From Agathobaculum sp. NTUH-O15-33 (GTDB lineage Bacteria > Bacillota > Clostridia > Oscillospirales > Butyricicoccaceae), in assembly GCF_033193315.1 (NCBI RefSeq), contig NZ_CP136187.1:1674001-1738000 (forward strand): DNA of 64,000 nt, in the 5' to 3' direction. Every line of letters starts with the position of its first letter. The stretch's first letter is position 1. Shown here one piece after another: positions 50,708 to 60,406 of this stretch. Position numbers and translations under genes: made by a program. The notes under the pieces were generated by a model. That model made no database searches. It was not told the origin of the DNA and was given only the letters and a program-made list of their open reading frames with translations.

Positions 50708-52372
50708 ATGCCTAAAAGAAGCGATAATATCACCGCCGGAGCCGAGCGCATGCCAAACCGCTCGCTGCTGCGCGCTTGCGGCCTGACCGAGGAGGAAATG
50801 GGCCGCCCGATCATCGGCGTGGTCTCCGCTTATTCCGAGATTATCCCCGGCCATATCAACCTCGACAAGATTGCCGCCGCCGCTAAGACCGGCGTTTCGA
50901 TGGCGGGCGGTACGCCGATCCTTGTTCCGGCCATCGGCGTATGCGACGGCATTGCCATGGGCCACATCGGCATGAAGTATTCGCTGCCAAGCCGCGAGCT
51001 GATCGCGGACAGTGTGGAAACGCTTGCGAACGCCCACCAGTTCGACGCGCTCGTTTTGATCCCGAACTGCGACAAGATCGTGCCCGGCATGCTGATGGCC
51101 GCGGCGCGGCTCAACATCCCGTCCATCATCATTTCGGGCGGGCCGATGCTGGCGGGCCATTATGACGGCGAGGAAATCTCGCTTTCCAAGACCTTTGAAA
51201 CGGTCGGCGCGTACAAGGCCGGTCTGATTGACGATGCGAAGCTGATGGAGTGCGAGTGCGGCTCTTGCCCCGGCTGCGGTTCGTGCTCGGGTATGTACAC
51301 CGCGAATTCGATGAACTGCCTGTCCGAGGCGATCGGCATGGCGCTGCCCGGCAACGGCACGACCCCGGCCGTGCACGCGGCGCGTATCCAGCTCGCCAAG
51401 CATGCGGGTATGAAGATCATGGAGCTGCTCGAAAAGGACATCAAGCCCCGCGATATCCTGACGCCCGCCGCCTTCCGCAACGCGCTTACCTGCGAAATGG
51501 CGATCGGCTGCTCGACCAACTCCGTGCTGCACCTGCTCGCTCTCGCGCATGAGGCGGGCGTAGAACTGAACCTGCAAATGCTAAACGAGCTTTCCGCAAA
51601 GGTGCCGAACATCTGCCACCTTGCGCCCGCGGGCCCGCACCATATCGAGGAGCTGTACATGGCGGGCGGCGTGCCGGCTATCATGAAGGAGCTCACCAAG
51701 AGAGACCTGCTCGACCTGTCTCTGATCACCGCGACCGGCAAAACGGTAGGGGAGAACCTTGCGGGCGTTACCAATAAGAACCCCGAGGTCGTTCGTCCTC
51801 TTGAAACCCCGTATTCAGAAACCGGCGGCATCGCCGTTTTGTGGGGCAATATCGCAAAGAACGGCTGCGTGGTCAAGCGCTCCGCCGTCGCACCGGAAAT
51901 GATGGTGCACGAGGGTCCTGCTCGCGTGTTCGACTGCGAGGAAGACGCGATCGAGGCGATCTACAATGGCAAGATCGTCAAGGGCGATGTCGTCATCATC
52001 CGCTATGAAGGCCCCAAGGGCGGTCCCGGCATGCGGGAAATGCTCAACCCCACCTCGGCCCTCGCGGGCATGCAGCTCGATAAGGACTGCGCGCTCATTA
52101 CGGATGGCCGATTCTCCGGCGCTTCCCGCGGCGCGTCGATCGGGCATGTATCGCCCGAAGCCGCTGCCGGCGGCGAGATCGCGCTGATCCGCGAAGGGGA
52201 TATCGTTTCCATCGACATCCCGAACAGCAAGGTTAATATTAAGGTATCGGACGAAGAGCTGGAAGCCCGCCGCGCGAAATTTACGCCGCGCGAGCCCAAC
52301 GTCAAGTCGGGCTGGCTGTACCGTTACTCTCGGCTCGTCACCTCCGCCGATAAGGGCGCGGTGCTGGAATAA
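50708..52372 (+). CDS. ilvD: Dihydroxy-acid dehydratase
   Basis: 554 aa Fe-S dehydratase. Cluster cysteines in [11 protein letters not shown] and [29 protein letters not shown] [17 protein letters not shown]; ending [23 protein letters not shown] (read as [10 protein letters not shown]). ATG 50708 has AAAGGAGG; the longer GTG frame from 50657 runs through the hairpin repeat and is rejected. Final gene of the ilv set; it makes 2-ketoisovalerate and 2-keto-3-methylvalerate. Confidence 0.96.
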   Translation: MPKRSDNITAGAERMPNRSLLRACGLTEEEMGRPIIGVVSAYSEIIPGHINLDKIAAAAKTGVSMAGGTPILVPAIGVCDGIAMGHIGMKYSLPSRELIADSVETLANAHQFDALVLIPNCDKIVPGMLMAAARLNIPSIIISGGPMLAGHYDGEEISLSKTFETVGAYKAGLIDDAKLMECECGSCPGCGSCSGMYTANSMNCLSEAIGMALPGNGTTPAVHAARIQLAKHAGMKIMELLEKDIKPRDILTPAAFRNALTCEMAIGCSTNSVLHLLALAHEAGVELNLQMLNELSAKVPNICHLAPAGPHHIEELYMAGGVPAIMKELTKRDLLDLSLITATGKTVGENLAGVTNKNPEVVRPLETPYSETGGIAVLWGNIAKNGCVVKRSAVAPEMMVHEGPARVFDCEEDAIEAIYNGKIVKGDVVIIRYEGPKGGPGMREMLNPTSALAGMQLDKDCALITDGRFSGASRGASIGHVSPEAAAGGEIALIREGDIVSIDIPNSKVNIKVSDEELEARRAKFTPREPNVKSGWLYRYSRLVTSADKGAVLE

Positions 52373-52378
52373 ACAACA

Positions 52379-52415
52379 AAACCCGGCGAAAGGCTTGTCC
52401 TTTCGCCGGGTTTTT
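52379..52415 (+). terminator. Terminator of the ilv operon
   Basis: ACCCGGCGAAAGG pairs with its complement across CTTGT and is followed by TTTTT. Confidence 0.92.
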
Positions 52416-52554
52416 GCGTTGCTCACGATTTGCTGCGCAGAGAGATTAATAATACTCATCATCCGCATTGGAAAACTTTTTGAGTGTGGTAATAACGCGT
52501 GGTATGACCGTGGTGGAACGCGGAACGCAACATGGTTTTTCAAACATCGTTTGA

Positions 52555-52612
52555 GTAGGGCGCGACGCCCCCTGTATACCATGTGGGCTATACAGGGGGC
52601 GTCGCGCCCTAC
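52555..52612. repeat. 24-bp perfect inverted repeat with 10-bp loop
   Basis: GTAGGGCGCGACGCCCCC plus TGTATA (52555-52578) and the exact complement (52589-52612). The start GTAGGGCG is like the repeat at 50647-50671, suggesting one repeat family. The rest of the 344-bp gap 52373-52716 holds the terminator and nothing else I can recognise. Confidence 0.8.
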
Positions 52613-52716
52613 AATTTTGCCCAGCAAATGGACTTTATAAAAAATATTAACGAGTTTCTTGTTAGAAATCGATACTGAACTCGATTTTATTGTAGAATGA
52701 TATCGAGATAATAACA

Positions 52717-52965
52717 ATGGATGAAATATTAAAGCAGCTATGCTACTACCTGCAAGATCATGACACGATGAGCCATGAGGGAGAAAGCGGGGAAATGGAG
52801 AAACTGGAAAGCTGGCTGGAGGATCATTTACACGGTAAACAGGCACAGCGGTTTGCGCAATACGTGAATGAAAGCTTTTACTATTATGACAGTATCGTGC
52901 GCGACGCTTTTGAAACCGGTATGCGTTTCAGCATGAAGCTGCTTCAGCGCATGTTTTCCGATTGA
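52717..52965 (+). CDS. Small acidic helical protein, unknown
   Basis: 82 aa, ATG with a weak site (GAGATAAT). Helical, acidic, ending DAFETGMRFSMKLLQRMFSD, a tail that resembles small DUF6809-like clostridial proteins; not certain. It stands alone between the ilv terminator and pyrE. Confidence 0.55.
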   Translation: MDEILKQLCYYLQDHDTMSHEGESGEMEKLESWLEDHLHGKQAQRFAQYVNESFYYYDSIVRDAFETGMRFSMKLLQRMFSD

Positions 52966-52969
52966 ACGC

Positions 52970-52998
52970 TTGTTACCGGCCGGGCAATCTGGTATAAT
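52970..52998 (+). promoter_or_regulatory. Promoter of pyrE
   Basis: TTGTTA (52970-52975), 17 bp, TATAAT (52993-52998). Confidence 0.75.
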
Positions 52999-53030
52999 AA
53001 ACCCAAAACAAAATAAAGGACGGTAAAGTT

Positions 53031-53693
53031 ATGCTGACTGCGGCGAAAAAGGAATTTATTGAATTTATGATGGGCGCGGATGTGCTGCGCTTTGGCGATT
53101 TTACGACCAAGTCGGGGCGGAAAACCCCGTATTTTGTCAATACCGGCAACTATAAGACCGGTATGCAGAGTGCGAAGCTCGGCGAGTTTTACGCGGCGCT
53201 GATCCGCGAGACCGTGGGCGCGGATTTTGACGCGATGTTCGGCCCGGCGTACAAGGGCATTCCGCTTGCCACCTCGGCGGCGGGCGCGCTCGCGCGGCTG
53301 TACGGCATCGATAAGCCGTTTTTCTTCAACCGCAAAGAAGTGAAGGATCACGGCGAGGGCGGCTCCATCGTCGGCTATAAGCCGGTGGACGGCGACCGCG
53401 TCATCATTATCGAGGACGTGATCACAGCCGGTACCGCCATTCGCGAGACCATGCCCGTGCTGACCGGCTGCGCGAACGTGAAGGTAAACGATATGTTCAT
53501 CTCGGTCAACCGCTGCGAAGTCGGCACGACGCCGGGCAAGACCGCCGTAATGGAGGTGGGCGAGGAGTTCGGCATCCGCGTGCACGCGCTCATCACCGTG
53601 CAGGATATCCGCGAATACCTGCTGGCGAGCGGCGGCTATGAGGAGATCGTACCGCTGATGGACGCTTATATGGCGCAGTACTGCGTATTTTGA
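53031..53693 (+). CDS. pyrE: Orotate phosphoribosyltransferase
   Basis: 220 aa PRPP-dependent transferase. Motifs: GDFTTKSGRKTPYFVNTG, MFGPAYKGIPLATSAA, FNRKEVKDHGEGG and the PRPP loop VIIIEDVITAGTA. It makes OMP from orotate. AAAGGACGG precedes the ATG. Other pyr genes apart from pyrH are not in the window. Confidence 0.96.
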   Translation: MLTAAKKEFIEFMMGADVLRFGDFTTKSGRKTPYFVNTGNYKTGMQSAKLGEFYAALIRETVGADFDAMFGPAYKGIPLATSAAGALARLYGIDKPFFFNRKEVKDHGEGGSIVGYKPVDGDRVIIIEDVITAGTAIRETMPVLTGCANVKVNDMFISVNRCEVGTTPGKTAVMEVGEEFGIRVHALITVQDIREYLLASGGYEEIVPLMDAYMAQYCVF

Positions 53694-53695
53694 GT

Positions 53696-55294
53696 ATGCG
53701 CGAGAAGCTTAAGCGGCGGGGCGGTATGCTTTGCCGCATCGGCACGTTTTTGACCGTGTTTCTCGGCTGCTTCGCGGTTTTGCATTTCGTCACTCCTTCC
53801 GGGGATGATTTCTTCTATGGCCGCTGGGGCAATCTTGGTCCGGTCGAGTTTCTGGGGCAGATCGCCCAGCATTATATGCGCGCCAACGGCCGCAATCTGG
53901 TGCACATGATCGACGGCGTCCTGCTTGGAAGCGATTTGCGGATCGGTCTGGCGCGCGTATTCATCGCGCTGCTGCTCGGCACGATCGCGCTGAACGGCCT
54001 GCGCCTTTCCGACACGAAGGATCACCGCACGCCCGCGCTTGCTGCGTTTTGGATTTGCGGGTTGTTCCTGCTGCCGATCTATCTGACCCGGCAGGGCGTT
54101 TACTGGATCACCGGCGCGATGAATTATGTGCTGCCGCTTGCCCTGTTTATGGAATACTGGGTGCTGCTGCGGGACAGCATGGCGGAAAAACGAGGGTGGA
54201 GAGCCACCGTGGTTTTCGCCGTTTTGACCGGACTGACGACCGAGCAGATCAGCGTGATGGCGGTCGGGCTGACTGTTTTGATGCTGCTTCGGCGGCTCAT
54301 GATTGAAAAGAAAAAGCTGCCGCGGGCGGTTTGGTGGGCGCTTGGCCTTGCTTTCGCCGGTATGGTATCCGTTGTCGCCGCGCCGGGCAACTTCTTTCGG
54401 GCCAGCATCACCGCGCCGCCGGTAGAGGGCGGCGCCTTGGCCATGGTGCGGTTCAATGTCATGAATCTGCGGCGCAGCTTTTTGTTTGGGGACACGCTTT
54501 ATCCCATTCATTTTATTGTGATGCTGGCTGTGCCCACATACCTGTTTGCGCGTGCGCTGCGGGAGAAGAAATGGACGCACGGCGTTGCCGCTTTGGCCGG
54601 TACGGCGGTCTTTGCCGTTTGGCTCAAGCTGCCCCAGTGGGATAAAAGCGTCCTTTCCTACGGCGAGGTCGCGCCCCAAGTGGCGCGCGCGTTTCTCGCG
54701 GTGCTTATGGGCTATCTGCTGGTAACGCTGTACGCTTCGATCGCGGCGGCGCGCCAAAAGGATTGGACGCCGCTGTTCGCTTGGATCCTTGGCGTTGGTT
54801 CACAGGTGATGATGCTGGTCTCGCCGACGGTCGGCTCGCGCACCATGCTATGCTTTGTGGGCGCGTTTTTGCTGATGGCGGCCTGTCTGATTCGTGAAGC
54901 GCCTTACCCTTATCTGCTTGTCGCGGGCTGCATGCTCGGCTGGCATTGGGGGTATGCGCTGATGGCGGCGGTGTTCGCCGTTGCGGCCGCGCTATGGCTT
55001 TTTCGGAAATATTGTCCGGCGCGGTGCCTTGCCGCCGTGCTGTGCTGCGTGCCACTGTTATTCTGCGGCTGGCTGATGCTGAAGGACACGTTCGACGGCT
55101 TTCGCCTAAACGCTTCGTATGACGCGCAAAACCGCGTGCGGATCGCGGCTTACGACGGGGGCGAGACCCTTACCCTGCGCAAGCTGCCCAAGGAGCTTTA
55201 CGGATGGGTCATGCCGTATCACAACGACTATTACGATGTGTATTTCAAGGAATACTACGGCCTGCCGCGCAAGACAGAGCTGATTTGGGAATAA
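53696..55294 (+). CDS. Large polytopic membrane protein (DUF6056-like, possible glycosyltransferase)
   Basis: 532 aa with about 12 membrane helices and an extracytoplasmic C-terminal domain ending FKEYYGLPRKTELIWE. SGDDFFYGRW follows the first helix; a DD motif at that place is the catalytic site in GT-C-type glycosyltransferases and in DUF6056 proteins. The start at ATG 53696 or TTG 53690 overlaps the pyrE end; no strong ribosome site, so coupled translation is likely. Role in cell-envelope sugar transfer is inference. Confidence 0.75.
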   Translation: MREKLKRRGGMLCRIGTFLTVFLGCFAVLHFVTPSGDDFFYGRWGNLGPVEFLGQIAQHYMRANGRNLVHMIDGVLLGSDLRIGLARVFIALLLGTIALNGLRLSDTKDHRTPALAAFWICGLFLLPIYLTRQGVYWITGAMNYVLPLALFMEYWVLLRDSMAEKRGWRATVVFAVLTGLTTEQISVMAVGLTVLMLLRRLMIEKKKLPRAVWWALGLAFAGMVSVVAAPGNFFRASITAPPVEGGALAMVRFNVMNLRRSFLFGDTLYPIHFIVMLAVPTYLFARALREKKWTHGVAALAGTAVFAVWLKLPQWDKSVLSYGEVAPQVARAFLAVLMGYLLVTLYASIAAARQKDWTPLFAWILGVGSQVMMLVSPTVGSRTMLCFVGAFLLMAACLIREAPYPYLLVAGCMLGWHWGYALMAAVFAVAAALWLFRKYCPARCLAAVLCCVPLLFCGWLMLKDTFDGFRLNASYDAQNRVRIAAYDGGETLTLRKLPKELYGWVMPYHNDYYDVYFKEYYGLPRKTELIWE

Positions 55295-55300
55295 GCGTAC

Positions 55301-55340
55301 AAAACAGGCGTGCTGCAAGTTCGAGCAGCACGCCTGTTTT
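55301..55340. terminator. Bidirectional terminator, membrane-protein gene and aminotransferase
   Basis: AAAACAGGCGTGCTGC pairs across 8 bases with its complement; T8 on the plus strand and T4 on the minus strand. Confidence 0.92.
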
Positions 55341-55351
55341 TTTTGTTTTTC

Positions 55352-56523
55352 TTATAATGTGTTGAGGAAGGTGCGGATGCGGGAGCAGGCTTCGCGCAGA
55401 TGGTTCATGGAATAGGAGTAAGAGATGCGCACATGCCCTTCGCCGCTGTCGCCAAAGGCGTTGCCGGGGACGACGGCGACCTCCTGCTCGTGCAGCAGGC
55501 GCTCGCAGAACTCCTCGGAGCTGAGACCGGTCGATTCGATGGAAGGGAACATATAAAACGCGCCCTGCGGCTCGAAACAGGAAAGACCCATGTCGCGCAA
55601 TTCGCCCAGCAGGAAGCGGCGGCGGATGTCGTATTGCTCGCGCATGTGCTGCACATCGTCCTCGCCGGTGCGAATGGCTTCGATACCGGCGAACTGCGCC
55701 GTCGTCGGCGCGGACATGATGCCGAATTGGTGGATTTTGCAAATGGGCTGCATCAGCTCCTTAGGGCCCATGGCCCAGCCAAGGCGCCAGCCGGTCATCG
55801 CGTAGGATTTAGAGAATCCGTCCACCACGATGGTGCGCTCTTTCATGCCCGGCAGCTCGGCAAAGCAGACGTGCGGCTCCGCCCCATAGGTTAGGCTGCA
55901 ATAGATCTCGTCCGAAATGACGAGGATGTTGGTATCCTCCAGCACCTTGGCGATGGCGGCGAGCTCGTCGCGCGTCATGATCGCGCCGGTCGGGTTGTTG
56001 GGATAGGGCAGGATGAGTACCTTGGTCTTTGGGGTAATGGCGGCTTTCAGGCGCTCGGGCGTCAGCTTGAATTGATCCTCCTTCACCGTCGGCAGGGGAA
56101 CGGGCACGCCGCCCGCCATAATGGTAAGCGGGGTTGATAGCAGACAAAGGAGGGCTCGGGAATGAGCACTTCGTCGCCGAGCGAAATGAAAGCGCGCAGC
56201 GCGTTATCGATCGCTTCCGAACCGCCCACGGTAATCAGAATTTCTTTTGCAGAATCATAGCAGAGCTGGTACTTGCGGCGGGCAAGGGCGGCGATTTGAT
56301 CGCGCAGCTCGGCAAGGCCCCAGTTAGAGGTGTAGAAGGTGCGCCCCTTTTCAAGGGACTGTATGCCCGCGCGGCGGATCTGCCACGGGGTCTCAAAGTC
56401 CGGCTCTCCGACGCCGAGGGAGATCGCGTGCGGCATGGCGGCGGCCACATCGAAGAACTTGCGGATGCCGGAAGGCTTTACGATCTTGACCCGGTCGGAG
56501 AGCAGCTGCTGATAGTCTACCAT
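55352..56523 (-). pseudogene. Class I/II PLP aminotransferase, interrupted by a frameshift
   Basis: Two minus-strand frames. The first (56523 to about 56130) gives MVDYQQLLSDRVKIVKPSGIRKFF-type start, SLGVGEPDFETPW, and VGGSEAIDNALRAF up to EPSFVCYQP. The second (about 56128 to 55352) continues TIMAGGVPVPLP, LPYPNNPTGAI, ISDEIY, DGFSKSYAMTGWRLGWAMG (PLP lysine in SKS) and a normal C-terminus. Two extra bases or one missing base at the run GCGGGG (about 56128-56133) explains the break; repaired length about 390 aa. It overlaps the Lrp gene upstream by 7 bp. Likely aspartate/aromatic/alanine-type aminotransferase; exact substrate unknown. Confidence 0.9.
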
Positions 56524-57011
56524 GACATCATGACCTCTCTCTTGTCTTTGTCGGAGGGATCAAACTCCACACCATGGTCCTTATACCGCTTTAAAATAAA
56601 GTGCGTGCCGGTGGAGAGCACGTTTTCCATCGGCGCGAGCTGCTCGGATACAAAGCGCGCCACCTCGCGCATCGAGCGGCCGTTGATGATGACGGTCAGG
56701 TCGAAGCCGCCGCTCATCAGATACACGCTTTCCACCTGATGGTGCGAGTAAATCTGGCGGGCGATCTCGTCAAAGCCCATGCCCTTTTGCGGGGTGATCT
56801 TTACCTCGATCAGCGCGGTGACGAATTCGCGGGCGGTCTTGTCCCAGTCGACGATGGTTTTATAGCCCAAAATGGTATTGTTCTTTTCAAAAGCGCGCAC
56901 TGCGGATACGACTTCGTCCTCTGTCGCGCCGGTCATGGCGGCCAGCTGAGCGGTCGTCAGCCGCGCGTCCTCGGAGAGTAAATTAAGCAGCTTTTCAGGA
57001 TTGTCCATCAT
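56517..57011 (-). CDS. Lrp/AsnC-family transcriptional regulator
   Basis: 164 aa. Winged helix (DARLTTAQLAAMTGATEDEVVSAVRAFEKNNTILGY, read as LAAMTGATEDEV) and RAM domain (ALIEVKITPQKGMG, VYLMSGGFDLTVII). ATG 57011 follows AAGGAGG by five bases; a start six codons upstream lies on that site. Translationally linked to the aminotransferase, so it probably regulates amino-acid metabolism. Confidence 0.92.
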   Translation of the reverse strand: MMDNPEKLLNLLSEDARLTTAQLAAMTGATEDEVVSAVRAFEKNNTILGYKTIVDWDKTAREFVTALIEVKITPQKGMGFDEIARQIYSHHQVESVYLMSGGFDLTVIINGRSMREVARFVSEQLAPMENVLSTGTHFILKRYKDHGVEFDPSDKDKREVMMSW

Positions 57012-57048
57012 GATAGCCTCCTTCATCAAAAAAGAAATAATTAAAGCT

Positions 57049-57077
57049 ATTATACACCGTTTTCCTGCGCCTGTCCA
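57049..57077 (-). promoter_or_regulatory. Promoter of the Lrp-aminotransferase unit
   Basis: Minus strand TGGACA (57072-57077), 17 bp, TATAAT (57049-57054). Confidence 0.75.
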
Positions 57078-57082
57078 TATTC

Positions 57083-57111
57083 TTGCAAAGCGGCGTGCGG
57101 CATGGTATGAT
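57083..57111 (+). promoter_or_regulatory. Promoter of the methyltransferase gene
   Basis: TTGCAA (57083-57088), 17 bp, TATGAT (57106-57111); back to back with the Lrp promoter. Confidence 0.65.
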
Positions 57112-57139
57112 GGTTCTAGAAATGAGGGGAGCGAAACGA

Positions 57140-57931
57140 ATGCAACGAAACGATATCGACGCGGGCCGGGCCTTTGATTGGGGACGGGCCTCGGCCGACT
57201 ATGCCAAGTACCGGGATATTTATCCCGCCGCGTTCTATCAAAAGATACGCGATCTGGGTCTTTGCGGGCCGGGGCAGCGCGTGCTTGATCTTGGCACGGG
57301 CACCGGCGTGCTGCCGCGCCACCTGTATCCGTACGGCGCGGTATTCACGGGCACCGACATTTCGGAAAGACAGATCAGCATGGCGAAGGCGCTCGCGAGA
57401 GACGCCGGCATGGAGATCGATTTTCGCTGTATGCCGGCCGAACAGCTTAGCTTTCCGGAGGGCACCTTTGATGTCGTGACCGCCTGCCAGTGCTTTGTCT
57501 ACTTTGATCACGACCTGCTCGCGCCCAGACTCAGCCGCCTGCTGGCGCGGCCCGGCCGATTCGCCGTTCTGTATATGGCTTGGCTGCCGGAGGAGGACGA
57601 CGTTGCCGCGGCGAGCGAAAAGCTAATCTTGCAGTACAACCCGGTGTGGACGGGCTGCGGAGAGACGCGGCGGCCGATCGAGGTGCCCGCCGTTTACCGG
57701 CAGTATTTCGAGGTTGAGCGGGAGGAACTGTTCGATCTGTCCGTTCCTTTCACGCGGGAAAGCTGGAACGGCCGCATCAAGGCCTGCCGGGGGATCGAGG
57801 CCTCGCTAAGCGAGGACGAGGTGCGGCGCTTTGACGGGGAGCACCGCGCGCTGCTGGCGCGCATCGCGCCGCCGCGTTTCGACATTCGGCATTACGCGGC
57901 GATCACGGTGCTTCGCGCAAAACCGGCTTGA
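57140..57931 (+). CDS. Class I SAM-dependent methyltransferase
   Basis: 263 aa. SAM motif I VLDLGTGTGVLPR, motif II region GTDISERQISMAK, and FDVVTACQCFVYFD (motif post-II). ATG 57140 has GGGGAG eight bases upstream; the frame from 57083 begins in the -35 box. The substrate is unknown; similar enzymes modify small molecules. Confidence 0.88.
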   Translation: MQRNDIDAGRAFDWGRASADYAKYRDIYPAAFYQKIRDLGLCGPGQRVLDLGTGTGVLPRHLYPYGAVFTGTDISERQISMAKALARDAGMEIDFRCMPAEQLSFPEGTFDVVTACQCFVYFDHDLLAPRLSRLLARPGRFAVLYMAWLPEEDDVAAASEKLILQYNPVWTGCGETRRPIEVPAVYRQYFEVEREELFDLSVPFTRESWNGRIKACRGIEASLSEDEVRRFDGEHRALLARIAPPRFDIRHYAAITVLRAKPA

Positions 57932-57956
57932 CATTGCCGCGCGGCAACGGTACAAT
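57928..57956 (+). promoter_or_regulatory. Promoter of the TetR gene with operator in the spacer
   Basis: TTGACA (57928-57933), 17 bp, TACAAT (57951-57956). The spacer contains a perfect 14-bp palindrome TTGCCGCGCGGCAA (57934-57947), a likely autorepression site; a second palindrome AAGCGCTT lies at about 57967-57974. Confidence 0.8.
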
Positions 57957-57993
57957 AAATGAAAGTAAGCGCTTGCATAATGGGGTGAAGCAA

Positions 57994-58578
57994 ATGGGAG
58001 CGGAGGAGACCGGCCAGCGGATCATTGACGCGGCCATGGCGCTGGTGCGCGATCAGGGCTACACCGCCACCACAACCAAGGATATCGCGCGTGTGGCAGG
58101 GGTCAACGAATGCACGCTGTTCCGCAAATTTCAAAGCAAAAAGGATATCGTGCTGCACGGCATGGAGCAGGAAAAATGGCGCGCGGGCATCACGCCCGAG
58201 GTGTTTCAGCATGTGCGGTGGGATCTGCGGGCGGACCTTGCGATGTTCATGTCGTCCTATATGGAGCGCGTGACCCCGGATTTTGTCAACCTGTCAATCG
58301 GCCTGCGCGCGCCGCAGATTTATGAAGATACCGCGCCGCTGATCATGAAGATACCGGAAACCTTCCTATCCGCGCTGACCGATTACTTTGAGCAAATGGC
58401 GCGGAAGGGCAAGATCGCCCAAACGGATTTTGAAAGTCTGGCCATGACGTTTTTTTCCGCCACCTTCGGCTATACCTTTCTCAGCGCTTCCTTTGGCGCC
58501 AAGCTGACCGGCGTGCAGCAGCGGAAATACATCGAGAATAGCGTAAAAGTATTTGTCGAGGGTATTCCCACGCCATAA
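57994..58578 (+). CDS. TetR-family transcriptional regulator
   Basis: 194 aa. HTH region IIDAAMALVRDQGYTATTTKDIARVAGVNECTLFRKFQSKKDIV (read as TTKDIARVAGVNECTLFRKF), then an all-helical ligand-binding domain. ATG 57994 lies downstream of the predicted promoter; a longer frame from 57928 starts within the -35 box and is rejected. Probably controls itself and possibly the acetolactate synthase genes downstream. Confidence 0.92.
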   Translation: MGAEETGQRIIDAAMALVRDQGYTATTTKDIARVAGVNECTLFRKFQSKKDIVLHGMEQEKWRAGITPEVFQHVRWDLRADLAMFMSSYMERVTPDFVNLSIGLRAPQIYEDTAPLIMKIPETFLSALTDYFEQMARKGKIAQTDFESLAMTFFSATFGYTFLSASFGAKLTGVQQRKYIENSVKVFVEGIPTP

Positions 58579-58668
58579 AAATGTTTCTTACGGCATCGCC
58601 ATTTGGCGGCGCCGTAAAAAAATAGATAGTATGCAAGCAAGCACACGCATTCATAAGGAGGAATATCC

Positions 58669-60406
58669 ATGGAGATCACAGGGGCCGCGCTGTTTGTCAA
58701 AGCGCTGCGGGCGGAAGGGGTGGAAACGCTGTTCGCCTATCCCGGCGGGCAGGCGATCGATTTATTTGACGCGCTGTATGGGGCGCGCGATATCGATTTG
58801 ATTCTGCCGCGGCACGAACAAGGGGCTGATCCACGCGGCGGACGGCTACGCCCGCGCGACGGGCAGGGCGGGCGTTTGTCTGGTCACGAGCGGGCCGGGG
58901 GCGACCAATCTGGTCACCGGCATTGCAACGGCCAATTACGACAGCGTGCCGCTGGTTTGCTTCACCGGTCAGGTACCGACAGGCCTGATCGGAAACGACG
59001 CCTTTCAGGAGGTCGATATGGTCGGTATCGCAAGAAGCATCTGCAAGTACGCGGTCACGGTCAGGCGGCGCGAGGATCTGGGCGCGATCATCAAGAAGGC
59101 GTTCTATATTGCCCGTACCGGCAAGCCCGGCGTGGTGGTGGTCGATCTGCCCAAGGATATCCAACAGGCGATGGGGGATGATGAATACCCGGCGCGCATC
59201 GCGCTGCGCGGGTACCGGGCCGAGCCGCCGGTACATATGGGGCAGGTCAAAAAGGCGCTGAGCAGTCTTGCACAGGCGAAACGGCCGGTTTTTCTCATTG
59301 GCGGCGGCGTGCGTATCGCCCGGGCCGAGGGGGAACTGACCGCGCTCGCGGAAAAAACCGGTGTGCCGGTCGTCACCACCATTATGGGACGGGGCGCGAT
59401 ACCGACCGGCCACCCGCTTTACGCGGGCAACCTTGGCATTCACGGCAGCCATGCGGCCAACCGCGCGGTCACCGGGTGCGATTTGCTATTTTCCATCGGG
59501 GTGCGGTTCAACGATCGCATTACCGGCAAGATCGGCTCGTTTGCAAAGGACGCGGTCATTGTCCATGTCGATATCGATCCCGCGTCGATCTCCCGCAATG
59601 TCGCGGTTGACATCCCGATCGTGGGGGACGCGAAAAAGACCCTGTGCCTGCTGCTTGAAAAGGCCGGGCCGCTCCCCGTGGGGGATTGGGCGGCGCAGGT
59701 GGCCGAGTGGAAGGCGCGGCGGCCCATTGCGCCCGCTAACAGCGCGTTTGGCCCGCAGCGCATCATGGAGGGTATCAACGAAGTCTTTCCAGACGCGGTC
59801 ATCGCCGCCGATGTGGGACAAAATCAGCTGTGGGCCACGCAGTATCTGGAACTGAATGAAAACCGGCGGCTGCTCCTGTCCGGCGGCTTGGGCACGATGG
59901 GGTACGGTCTGCCGGCGGCGATCGGCGCGAAGCTGGGAGAGCCCGAACGGGAATCCGTCGCCATCGTGGGGGACGGCGGCTTTCAGATGAACATGCAGGA
60001 GCTTGTCACCGCGGTCGTTTATGAACTGCCGGTCGTGATCTGTATTTTAAACAACGGCTTTCTCGGCAACGTGCGCCAGTGGCAGCAAATGTTTTACGGC
60101 CGCCGGTATTCCGGCACCTGCATGCGGCGGCGCAAAAGCTGTCCGCCGGAATGCGACGCGCCCGGCACAAACTGTCCGCCCTATGTGCCGGATTTTGTGC
60201 GCCTTGCGGAAAGCTGCGGCGCAAAAGCGTGCCGCGTCGCCCGTGCGGAAGAGGTCCTGCCCGCGCTGCGCGCGGCAAAGGAGGAGCGCCGCGTGCCCAC
60301 CGTGATCGAATTTCTGATCGGGCCGGAGGAAAACGTGCTGCCCATCGTGCCGCCCGGTCTGCCGCTGGACCAAATGATCGACGGGGAAGAAGGGGAGAAC
60401 GTATGA
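58669..60406 (+). pseudogene. ilvB: Second acetolactate synthase large subunit, interrupted by a +1 frameshift
   Basis: ATG 58669 with AAGGAGG. The frame reads TGAALFVKALRAEGVETLFAYPGGQAIDLFDALYG (read as YPGGQAIDLFDALYG) to HEQG and then breaks; one extra G in GGGG (58822-58825) would give HEQGLIHAADGYARATG and then SGPGATNLVTG, DAFQEVD, GVRFNDRITGK, ThDP site GDGGFQMNMQEL and NNGFLGNVRQWQ to 60406. Corrected length about 578 aa. Near residue 485 it has an insert with four Cys (CMRRRKSC, PPEC, TNC) that the ilvB at 47017 lacks. Paired with its own small subunit by an ATGA overlap. Confidence 0.9.
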
